DNA from: Vogesella urethralis
GTDB taxonomy: Bacteria; Pseudomonadota; Gammaproteobacteria; Burkholderiales; Chromobacteriaceae
NCBI RefSeq assembly: GCF_007644045.2
Contig: NZ_VMDW02000091.1
Location: 1 to 64,000, forward strand
Length of the DNA stretch: 64,000 bases
Direction of reading: 5' to 3'
Shown: positions 37,571 through 44,941 of the stretch, in pieces
Layout: each line of letters begins with the position of its first letter
Numbering within the stretch: the first letter of the stretch is position 1
Position numbers and translations under genes: made by a program
Notes under the pieces: generated by a model
The model's input: only the letters and a program-made list of their open reading frames with translations
Databases searched by the model: none
Told to the model about the DNA's origin: nothing

Positions 37571-38470
37571 TCAGTCGCAAGCAGCCGGGAAGTCCTGCTG
37601 CAGGCGCTCTACCAGCCAGGCGCAGAACCAGTGAACATCGTCACCGGGCTCGCCATCCGGCAGCAACAATTGGTAACCCTCCAGTTGCACACTGTCCGGT
37701 AGTGGCTGTACCAGATGGCCGCTGCGTAACGCGGATGCCACCAGAATATCGTTAGCCAGCGCCACACCACCGCCGGCCAATGCCACGTCGATAGCGTGAT
37801 CGGCACTCAAAAAAGAAATCTGTGGCACCAGTTGGGCGCGGATGCCAAAGGCGGCAAACCAGCTGCTCCACCACCAGCCATCGTCTTCGTGCACCAGCTT
37901 GTGCGACAGCAAGGCCGCCGGGCTGGCCGGCACACCGTGTGCCGCCAGGTAATCGGGGGCGCACACCGGAAAGACTCGCGGCCGCGCCAGCGTGCGCACC
38001 AAGCCGGTAAAATCGTGCGGACTGCCATAGGCAATAGCAAGGTCAGCTCGGCCAGGTGCGACCGTGCTGAAGGTGGCGTCGGGCTCCAGCGAGATGCGCA
38101 GCCCGGGCCGCAATACGGCCAGCTCGGCCAGATGACGGTTTAGCCAGCGGGTGGCAAAACCCGGTACTACCAACAGGCGTAGCCAGCGTTCGGCACTGGG
38201 CGGCAGCAGTTCGGCACCCGCTTTGGCAATCTGCTGCAGCGCCTGGCTAACCGCAGCGAAGTAACGTTGGCCATGGCTGGTCAGAATCACGCCGCGTGGT
38301 GTGCGTTCAAACAGTTTTACGCGCAACCGGTCTTCCAGCAGCTTGATGTGGCGCCCGATGGCCGGCTGGGTAACGTGCAACTCGGCGGCGGCAGCGACAA
38401 AGCTGCCATGCCGGGCTGCCGCTTCAAAAGCCCGCACGGCGTTGAGTGGTGGTAGCCGCAATAAAGACAT
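37571..38470 (-). CDS. LysR-family regulator of the polyamine cluster
   Basis: A 299-residue GcvA-type LysR regulator with winged helix 'LPPLNAVRAFEAAARHGSF...LHVTQPAIGRHIKLLEDRL'. GGAGG before ATG 38470 sets the start. It is divergent from the FAD-oxidase/amine oxidase/PotF operon (106-base gap) and 132 bases upstream of the aldehyde dehydrogenase, the typical position for the local activator. The effector is probably an amine or its aldehyde. Confidence 0.85.
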   Translation of the reverse strand: MSLLRLPPLNAVRAFEAAARHGSFVAAAAELHVTQPAIGRHIKLLEDRLRVKLFERTPRGVILTSHGQRYFAAVSQALQQIAKAGAELLPPSAERWLRLLVVPGFATRWLNRHLAELAVLRPGLRISLEPDATFSTVAPGRADLAIAYGSPHDFTGLVRTLARPRVFPVCAPDYLAAHGVPASPAALLSHKLVHEDDGWWWSSWFAAFGIRAQLVPQISFLSADHAIDVALAGGGVALANDILVASALRSGHLVQPLPDSVQLEGYQLLLPDGEPGDDVHWFCAWLVERLQQDFPAACD

Positions 38471-38576
38471 CGCTGCCTCCGGTATCAGTTTTTCTAACAT
38501 CCTCCGGCAAAAAGTGCGTGTTGTGAAGCCATGCGGTCGCGTGGCATCGTGCGGCCAACCCAGCGAGGAGCCCGCC

Positions 38577-39938
38577 GTGCAACACTTCTATCACGCCAGC
38601 CAGTACCAGACCGCTACGCCACCACCCAGCTATTGGCACGACATGACCCCGCCGCCGCCTGACAGCGGCAGCCTGCACGAGCTGCAACACTGCGACGTTG
38701 CCATCGTCGGCGCCGGCCTCACCGGTTTGTCGGCGGCGCTGCATCTGGCGCGCGACCACGGTATCCGCGTCGTGGTAGTAGACGCCGGGGCCCTGGGCTG
38801 GGGTGCCTCCGGTCGCAATGCCGGCTTCAACACGTTGCCGGCCACCAAGCTGTCGCTGGCCGAACTGCTCACCCGCTGGGGTGAAACCGAAACCCGGCTG
38901 TTTCTGCAATCGCAGTACGAGGGGCAAAACCTGGTGGAGGCATTCTGTACGCAGCAGCAACTGGCCATCCGGCACGGCCGCGGCAGCTATATGGTGGCGC
39001 ATGCGGCAGCCGCTTGGCAGGGGCTGCAGGAAGAGTACGCACTGTGGCAACGCTATGGCCCGCTGCCCTGCCGGCTACTGGACGCCGACAGTTTTGCGGA
39101 AGAAGGCCACGGCGGGCCGGAACAGCATGGGGCACTGCACCTGGACAATGGCGGCGGCCTCAACCCGCTGGCGCTGGTCTATGGCCTGGCCAGCGCCGCA
39201 CAACAGCATGGTGCCCGGCTGAACAGCCACAGCCCGGTTTGCCGGCTAAGCCATGGCGGCGGGCACCACATATTGCACACACCAGATGGTCGCATCCACG
39301 CCCGTCACCTGCTCTTTGCCACCAACGCCTACCCGGCGCGGGTACAGCCTGCCACCCTCAACCGCCGACAGCTGCCGGCCATTTCGAACATCATCGTCAC
39401 CGCGCCACTGGACGAACAGCAATGGAGCAGCCACGGCTACCACACCCTCAGCCCGGCCTTCGACAGCCGCCATCTGCTGCACTACTACCGGCGCTTGCCG
39501 GACGGACGGCTACTGTTCGGTGCCCGTGGTGACCTCAGCGGCAGCCCGCAACACGGCGTGCGGCAGCAACAAGCGTTGCAGGCCGCCATGGCACGCAAGT
39601 TTCCAGCCTTTGCCGATTGCCCGGTGGACTATTACTGGCGCGGGCTGGTCTCAGTCACGCGCGGCATGGTTCCGGCCATGGGCGAAACCCGGCCCGGCAG
39701 CCGGCAATGGTATGCCTTTGGCTGCCACGGCAATGGCATCAACACCATGCCATGGATGGGGCGAGCGCTGGCACGCCGCATTGCAGGCGTGCGGCCAACG
39801 GCTACCGAAGCCTGCGCCGTCTACCAGACGCTGCCTCCCCGGTTACCCCCGGGTGACTGGCTACAGAAACTGGGCTTGCAACTGGCTTATCAACGCTACG
39901 CCTGGCTGGACGAACAACAAGCCAGCCAGGCCCCATAA
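38577..39938 (+). CDS. FAD-dependent oxidoreductase, PuuB-like
   Basis: A 453-residue DadA/PuuB-family amine oxidase. After a short lead with 'YWHDM' the FAD motif 'CDVAIVGAGLTGLSAALHLARDHGIRVVVVDAGALGWGASGRNAGF' appears. The C-terminal 'YYWRGLVSVTRGMVPAMG' and 'FGCHGNGINTMPWMGRALARRIAG' segments are typical of gamma-glutamylputrescine oxidases. The start is GTG, with GAGGAG six bases upstream; the sequence upstream of it is not coding. First gene of a three-gene operon. Confidence 0.85.
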   Translation: MQHFYHASQYQTATPPPSYWHDMTPPPPDSGSLHELQHCDVAIVGAGLTGLSAALHLARDHGIRVVVVDAGALGWGASGRNAGFNTLPATKLSLAELLTRWGETETRLFLQSQYEGQNLVEAFCTQQQLAIRHGRGSYMVAHAAAAWQGLQEEYALWQRYGPLPCRLLDADSFAEEGHGGPEQHGALHLDNGGGLNPLALVYGLASAAQQHGARLNSHSPVCRLSHGGGHHILHTPDGRIHARHLLFATNAYPARVQPATLNRRQLPAISNIIVTAPLDEQQWSSHGYHTLSPAFDSRHLLHYYRRLPDGRLLFGARGDLSGSPQHGVRQQQALQAAMARKFPAFADCPVDYYWRGLVSVTRGMVPAMGETRPGSRQWYAFGCHGNGINTMPWMGRALARRIAGVRPTATEACAVYQTLPPRLPPGDWLQKLGLQLAYQRYAWLDEQQASQAP

Positions 39939-39952
39939 AGGAGCAAAGCATC

Positions 39953-41308
39953 ATGAATCGACGTCAACTTCTGGCCTGTACTGGTGCCCTGCTGGCGGGC
40001 AGCCTGCCGGCGGCTCTCGCCGCGCCGCGCGCCGCGAACGGGCGTGCCATCGTGATTGGCGCAGGCATGGCAGGCCTGGCAGCGGCACGCTACCTGACCG
40101 ACCACGGCTGGCTGGTCACGGTTCTGGAGGCACGGCCGCGCATCGGCGGCCGCATCTGGAGCAGCACACACTGGCCCGACATACCGGTAGACCTGGGTGC
40201 CTCGTGGATACATGGCTCGCAGGGTAACCCGCTTACCCGGCTGGCACACGAGGCCGGAGCGCGCACAGTCGCTACCTACTATGAACGCAATCAGGTTTAC
40301 GACCGCCATGGTCGCCCGCTGTCGGCGGCGGGGCAAGGAAAGCTGGACCAATGGCATGCGCGACTAGAACGGGCGCTGCACGAAATCCAGCAAAGCGATA
40401 CCGACAGCAGCCTACAACAGGCATTGCAACAAGCGCTGCGCTGGCCCGGTCTGTCGGACGACGACAGCACGCTGCTGCACTTTCTGGTCAACAGCACCAT
40501 CGAACACGAGTACGCCGGCCCGTGGCACGCGCTGTCGGCCCACTGGTTTGACAGCGCGGGTGCCTATCAGGGCGACGATGTGCTGTTTCCGGCCGGTTAT
40601 GCCGCCCTGCCGCAGTGGCTGGCCAGCGGGCTGGATATTCGCCTCAACGAAGTGGTACAGGCCGTCCACTCGCGAGATGACAGCGTCAGCGTGCACACGA
40701 CCAGCACGCAGTATCAGGCCGACCGGGTAGTCGTTACCTTGCCACTGGGTGTGCTGCAGGCCGGCAACGTGGTGTTTAACCCGGCGCTACCGGTGGCCAA
40801 GCAACAAGCCATCGCAGCCTTGGGCATGGGGCATTACAACAAATGCTATCTGCGCTTCGAAAAAGCGTTCTGGCCACAGGACAAGGACTGGCTGGAATAC
40901 ATCCCGCCGCTGGCACAACGCGGGCAATGGAGCGAATGGCTCAGCCTGAGCCGCGTCAGCAGCAAACCGGTTCTGCTGGGCTTCAATGCGGCCGACTACG
41001 GCCAGGCCATCGAACAACAAAGTGACGAGAAAATCGTGGCTGGCGCCATGCAGACACTGCGCACGCTGTATGGCAGACAGATACCCGACCCGATCGATGC
41101 GCAACTGACCCGCTGGAGCAGTGACCCGTTTGCACGCGGTGCCTATTCGTTCAACCGCGCCGGCTCAACGCCCACACAGCGTACACAGCTTGCCGCTGCC
41201 GCCGGGCGCGTCCACTTTGCCGGCGAAGCCACCCACCGCGAACACTTTGCCACCGTCCACGGCGCCTACCTGTCCGGCCTGCGTGCCGCAAGGGAAATTG
41301 CCGGTTAA
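39953..41308 (+). CDS. Flavin-containing polyamine/monoamine oxidase
   Basis: A 451-residue amine oxidase with an N-terminal export signal carrying a twin-arginine ('NRRQLLA'), so it may be exported folded. The FAD-binding motif is 'AIVIGAGMAGLAAARYLTDHGWLVTVLEARPRIGGRIWS'. The C-terminal 'RVHFAGEATHREHFATVHGAYLSGLRAAREI' completes the flavin site, as in spermine/spermidine oxidases. It begins 14 bases after the PuuB-like gene. Together they oxidise polyamines to aminoaldehydes for the divergent dehydrogenase. Confidence 0.87.
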   Translation: MNRRQLLACTGALLAGSLPAALAAPRAANGRAIVIGAGMAGLAAARYLTDHGWLVTVLEARPRIGGRIWSSTHWPDIPVDLGASWIHGSQGNPLTRLAHEAGARTVATYYERNQVYDRHGRPLSAAGQGKLDQWHARLERALHEIQQSDTDSSLQQALQQALRWPGLSDDDSTLLHFLVNSTIEHEYAGPWHALSAHWFDSAGAYQGDDVLFPAGYAALPQWLASGLDIRLNEVVQAVHSRDDSVSVHTTSTQYQADRVVVTLPLGVLQAGNVVFNPALPVAKQQAIAALGMGHYNKCYLRFEKAFWPQDKDWLEYIPPLAQRGQWSEWLSLSRVSSKPVLLGFNAADYGQAIEQQSDEKIVAGAMQTLRTLYGRQIPDPIDAQLTRWSSDPFARGAYSFNRAGSTPTQRTQLAAAAGRVHFAGEATHREHFATVHGAYLSGLRAAREIAG

Positions 41309-41327
41309 ACGCTACAGGAACCTCGCC

Positions 41328-42416
41328 ATGAAACTACGTCTCCTCGCGCTCGCCAGCGTACTGGCCAGCCTGGGCAATACCGCCCAGGCCGCCGGCAGCG
41401 TCAACATCTACAACTGGACCGACTACGTTGCCGAAAGCACGGTCCCGGCCTTCAGCAAAGCCACCGGGATCAAGGTGAACTACGACGTATACGACAGCAA
41501 CGAAATCCTGCGGGCCAAGCTGATGACCGGCCAAAGCGGCTACGACGTGGTGGTTCCCTCGCATACCACGCTGGCGTTAGGCATCAAGGCCGGGCTGTTC
41601 GAACCGCTGGACATGAGCAAACTGCCCAACGCCCGCCATCTGGACCCGGCGCTACTGAAGCTGTTGCAGCCATTCGACCCCGGCAACCGTTACGCGGTCC
41701 CCAACTTCTGGGGCTTCAACACCGTCGGCATCAATACCCGCCAGGTACAGAAAGCGCTGGGCAGCCCGCTCCCGGACAACCCGTGGGACCTGATCTTCAA
41801 GCCGGCGCTACTTGCCAAACTCAGCCGCTGCGGCGTCAGCCTGCTGGATTCGCCAGGCGAGTTCTTTCCGGTGGCCCTGCACTACTACGGCAAAAACCCC
41901 AACAGCGACCATCTGGCCGACTACCAGGCCATCATGCCGCAGCTGATGGCACTGCGCCCTTACATCACCCGCTTTTCCTCGTCCGGCTACTACAACGAGA
42001 TGGCTGGCGGTAGCCTGTGCGCAGCCATGGGCTACAACGGCGACTTCAACTTTGCCCAGATGCGCGCCCGCGAAGCCGGAAACGGGGTGCAGATCCAGGC
42101 TCTGCTACCCAAACGCGGTCTGAATGTGTGGTTCGATGTACTGGCCATTCCGAAAGGGGCACCCCATCGTGACAACGCTCACGCCTGGATCAACGCCATG
42201 CTGGCGCCACAGACTGCGGCTGCCAATGCCAACCACGTGGCCTACGCCACCGCAGTACTGGCCGCACGCCCCTACGTGAAGGCAGCACTGATCAACAACC
42301 GTACCATCTACCCCGGTAGTAGCGACCTGAAAGACAGCTATGTGGCACAGCCACTGTCTGCCACCACCATTCAGGGCTACACCCGGCTGTGGCAACAGTT
42401 CCGCAGCGGACGCTGA
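41328..42416 (+). CDS. potF: Putrescine/spermidine-binding protein, PotF-like
   Basis: A 362-residue periplasmic binding protein with signal peptide 'LLALASVLASLGNTAQA' and the PotF/PotD opening 'VNIYNWTDYVAESTVPAFSKATGIKVNYDVYDSNEILRAKLMTG'. Aromatic and acidic residues that hold the amine are conserved. No permease or ATPase genes follow, because the operon ends at a terminator beside an integrated element, so the transporter partners must lie elsewhere. Confidence 0.88.
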   Translation: MKLRLLALASVLASLGNTAQAAGSVNIYNWTDYVAESTVPAFSKATGIKVNYDVYDSNEILRAKLMTGQSGYDVVVPSHTTLALGIKAGLFEPLDMSKLPNARHLDPALLKLLQPFDPGNRYAVPNFWGFNTVGINTRQVQKALGSPLPDNPWDLIFKPALLAKLSRCGVSLLDSPGEFFPVALHYYGKNPNSDHLADYQAIMPQLMALRPYITRFSSSGYYNEMAGGSLCAAMGYNGDFNFAQMRAREAGNGVQIQALLPKRGLNVWFDVLAIPKGAPHRDNAHAWINAMLAPQTAAANANHVAYATAVLAARPYVKAALINNRTIYPGSSDLKDSYVAQPLSATTIQGYTRLWQQFRSGR

Positions 42417-42445
42417 GACCCGGCCGTACTGCCTACCTACAAACA

Positions 42446-42465
42446 AGCCCCGACTGGCGGGGCTT
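42446..42465. terminator. Terminator copy at the left junction
   Basis: AGCCCCG-ACTGG-CGGGGCT, identical in sequence to the terminator at 51236-51255. It now ends the PotF operon on the plus strand. I interpret it as the original mnmE terminator, displaced by the inserted element. Confidence 0.8.
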
Positions 42466-42505
42466 GTGCCGGGGTATGCGAACGCTGGCGAACGTCGGCG
42501 GAAGT

Positions 42506-42523
42506 GAAATTATCGATGCAGAA
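42506..42523. other. attL (diverged mnmE tail)
   Basis: GAAATTATCGATGCAGAA matches 13 of 18 positions of the mnmE 3' end at 51300-51317, including ten contiguous bases CGATGCAGAA (42514-42523). Confidence 0.7.
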
Positions 42524-42584
42524 TGTTATGAGCAAGCCTGAAACCCTTACCAAATAAGGAATCCGTGCTTTTTAAAATTCGCGT

Positions 42585-42605
42585 GTGTACCTAAGCGTGT
42601 ACCTA
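42585..42605. repeat. Left arm-type repeats GTGTACCTA
   Basis: Two copies of GTGTACCTA (42585-42593 and 42597-42605), identical to the cluster at the integrase end. They are probably integrase or excisionase binding sites. Confidence 0.7.
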
Positions 42606-42731
42606 AAACTTCTGGCTGGCCATTTTTGGTCGTGAGGCTTGTCGCATTTCCAGCGCCTTACATCAGATAGAGCGGCCCCAGAAAATGACATAGAATTATC
42701 TAACTGGCCACCAATCTTGAGGAGAAAATTG

Positions 42732-42947
42732 ATGAGTAAAAGCACGCACCTGCAAGTTCATACATCTGACGGCAAGAACATTGGCAACTTTGATGGCGAA
42801 TTCTTCTACACAACCCCTGCTGTTAATCTCCGTGTTGACGGGGATGAGGTATACACCTTGGATATGCCTTGCAAGTACGTTGGCACCTTCGAAGAGAACG
42901 CAATCAAGCTGCTAGACGGTTCTATCCCCTACTACTTCACCGAATAA
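42732..42947 (+). CDS. Small hypothetical protein at the left end of the element
   Basis: Unrecognised 71-residue protein with alternating hydrophobic residues suggesting a small beta-rich fold ('KNIGNFDGEFFYTTPAVNLRVDGDEVYTLDMPCKYVGTFEENAIKLL'). A good GAGGAGA site precedes the ATG. It is the only gene of the element on the plus strand and is less GC-rich than its neighbours, so it may be cargo. Confidence 0.6.
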   Translation: MSKSTHLQVHTSDGKNIGNFDGEFFYTTPAVNLRVDGDEVYTLDMPCKYVGTFEENAIKLLDGSIPYYFTE

Positions 42948-43617
42948 ACTAACGAGCCGCACTCCTGCAAACTGGATAGCTTTCCCTGTTCAGGGCGAGC
43001 TATCCTTTCCACGCAAGTCCGATACGGTAGGCACCGCAGCGGACACCTCAACATTCCTCAACTCCTGCCCTTCGGAATTTTCCGCATTTGCCGCACCGTC
43101 GCTGTTAAACCCCTGTTAACACCACCTGTTAAAACTTGGCCCAGATTGTTAAACCGTTAACACGCCCTGGGCGATTCTGTACGCATTCAAAGCTATGCCA
43201 GGCAAGGCCAAGCGCCTGTTACAGGCCGCTGCCGGCTGGATGTTAAGCCTTTAACAATTTCCTCCAGAGGGGAAAAAATCTGCACGTGGGAATACGGGCG
43301 GTCTAGAGGGGCGGGCATCACAAGGTTTCGATACCCCCCCTCCCTTCCCTACCCTGGGGGCAAGGCACTGCCAGCCGCGAAGGTGGCCACGGCAAGGCGT
43401 ATTGCTTTGATACGTTCGTAGTGCTTCGCTACGCCGTAGCCACCTACACCAGCCGGCACGTTACGTTATGTCACGGTTGGCGATAGGAAGATGCAGCCTT
43501 AGGTTTTCTTAGGTTGCTCGATACCTGAGCATTTCTTAGCCAGGCGCGGCGTATCGGCACCTCAACATTTCTCAACAGGGCAAACGCCATGGCGGTGCCT
43601 CTTCACACGGGGCAGTG
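42948..43617. other. 670-base non-coding segment with TGTTAA boxes
   Basis: No gene. TGTTAA boxes occur at 43103, 43114, 43127, 43147 and 43242, with inverted copies near 43156 and 43252, clustered within 160 bases. CACCTCAACATT-CTCAAC is repeated directly near 43044 and 43558. A C-rich run lies near 43333. This is a candidate origin or operator region of the element, downstream of its replication operon. Confidence 0.5.
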
Positions 43618-43947
43618 CTATGCTTCCTCTCGAACATGGCTGACCACCGGAAAGACGGCTGCCGGGTGATGCTGCTGGTTCACACCAGCGGACAACGAGG
43701 ATGAGGACACCGCCGCACCTTCAGCCATGCCCACGACTGGCACCGCTTCATGCTCACGCCCTGTGATGTGACACCATAGCGCCAGCAGCGCCATGCCATC
43801 GCTGTGCCTCGGTTCTGAGCCATGCTTGCTATAGCGGCAAAGCTTGTCACGGCTCACCCCTGTTTCTGTGCATATGTCGCCGTAACTGATACCGGCATGA
43901 GCAATATCCGCAATCACTTGCGGCCAATCCACATACGGCGCAGTCAT
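43618..43947 (-). CDS. Putative HTH regulator of the element
   Basis: A 109-residue protein. 'VIADIAHAGISYGDICTETGVSRDKLCRYSKHGSEPRHSDGMALLALWCHITG' has the length and pattern of a helix-turn-helix of phage Cro/CI type. The C-terminal third is low-complexity (Ser/Val/His). Its ATG overlaps the stop of the preceding gene (ATGA). Last gene of the replication operon. Confidence 0.55.
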   Translation of the reverse strand: MTAPYVDWPQVIADIAHAGISYGDICTETGVSRDKLCRYSKHGSEPRHSDGMALLALWCHITGREHEAVPVVGMAEGAAVSSSSLSAGVNQQHHPAAVFPVVSHVREEA

Positions 43948-44189
43948 GCGCTCCCCTCCTCGTTCCTCGTGCTGTACTGCTTCACCATGCGCCGGCCCTT
44001 GTCGGCGGTACGCTCTACCATCACCACAGACACCTCACCCTGCCGCGCCAGTCTGGCCAGCGTGGCGGATAGCTCGGACAGCTCACAGTGGCCCGGCAGG
44101 TAATGCTGTATCTGGCCCAGCGTCAGGCCGCGCCCAGCATCCACCAGCAGGGCCAGCACGCTACCGGCCAGCCCCTTGCGCTGCTTCAT
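43944..44189 (-). CDS. Small winged-helix-like protein
   Basis: An 81-residue protein starting 'MKQRKGLAGSVLALLVDAGRGLTLGQIQHYLPGHCELSELSATLARLARQGEVSVVMVERTADKGRRMVKQY'. Helix-helix-helix-strand-strand order and the basic wing suggest a winged-helix DNA-binding fold. ATGA overlaps at both ends show tight coupling. A copy of the 11-mer repeat covers its start codon. Confidence 0.55.
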   Translation of the reverse strand: MKQRKGLAGSVLALLVDAGRGLTLGQIQHYLPGHCELSELSATLARLARQGEVSVVMVERTADKGRRMVKQYSTRNEEGSA

Positions 44190-44941
44190 GCGGCCAACCT
44201 TCCTTGCCCAGCCTCCCACCCGCAATGCCCCACGATATGCCAGCGGCTGTAATCGGCATCGCCGGGGATGTTGGACACCCGCCAGGGCTTGTACCGCTTG
44301 GCGCAGATACCCATGGTGCGGCTGGCCCGTGGCGCTTGCTTCACGCCCACCAGCGACAGCGCCATGGTACGGTCATCGGTAGTGGTCAGTTCGCCCCGCC
44401 AGTGGCGGCAGGCCAGGCACTGGTTATCTGCTGCTGCCAACTGTTCGGCCTGCTTGCGCGGTACGCCGCCGTCGTACTCCATGATGGCGGCCCGCTCCTC
44501 GATGGCCTCGCGGACGTTGTGCCAGCGGTCGATATGCGCCAGCCAGCCAGCGCGGATGGTGTCGGCGTCACACTCACCGGACACCAGCTGCCGGCGAATG
44601 ATGGCCAGGTGTTCCGCCTGCAGTTCTTGCGGCCAACCTTCCAACGTGGCGACCCGCGACACCAGCCCGGGCAGATCATCGGGGATGGGGTGGCCGGTGT
44701 CGGCATCGTTCGCCGCGACTGCCGGGGCATTACCCCCTGTTTCAGTCGTTTTTCCGGGTGACTGTTTTTTGGTGGGAACAGTGGGAACAGTGGGAACAAA
44801 ACCCTGAAACCCCTGCTGGGTAAGGCTTTCAGCCGTTCCCACTTTTTGTTCCCACTCTCGGCTGTTCCCACTTTTTGGGGACAGCGCGGGCGTTTGGGCC
44901 GTGTGCTGTAGGGTGGTAGCCAGCCAATCGGGGATGCTCAT
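44186..44941 (-). CDS. Element protein with Cys-rich motif
   Basis: Unrecognised 251-residue protein. The N-terminal part is encoded by the GTGGGAAC box cluster ('VPTVPTVPT'). A helical middle part follows. Then 'DNQCLACRHWRGEL...GICAKRYKPW' holds CxxC and a distant Cys that might bind zinc, as found in short proteins accompanying satellite primases. It is coupled by ATGA to the primase gene upstream. Confidence 0.5.
   Translation of the reverse strand: MSIPDWLATTLQHTAQTPALSPKSGNSREWEQKVGTAESLTQQGFQGFVPTVPTVPTKKQSPGKTTETGGNAPAVAANDADTGHPIPDDLPGLVSRVATLEGWPQELQAEHLAIIRRQLVSGECDADTIRAGWLAHIDRWHNVREAIEERAAIMEYDGGVPRKQAEQLAAADNQCLACRHWRGELTTTDDRTMALSLVGVKQAPRASRTMGICAKRYKPWRVSNIPGDADYSRWHIVGHCGWEAGQGRLAA
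44772..44871. repeat. Iteron cluster 1: six GTGGGAAC boxes
   Basis: Three direct copies at 44772, 44781 and 44790 (9-base steps) and three inverted copies at 44835, 44848 and 44864 (13- and 16-base steps). It lies inside the Cys-motif gene and is the mirror image of the cluster at 46723-46824. Confidence 0.9.

Noticed and set aside
42948-43617. tRNA gene as the integration target
   Set aside because: No tRNA cloverleaf was recognised in or around the element; the mnmE tail explains the attachment site.
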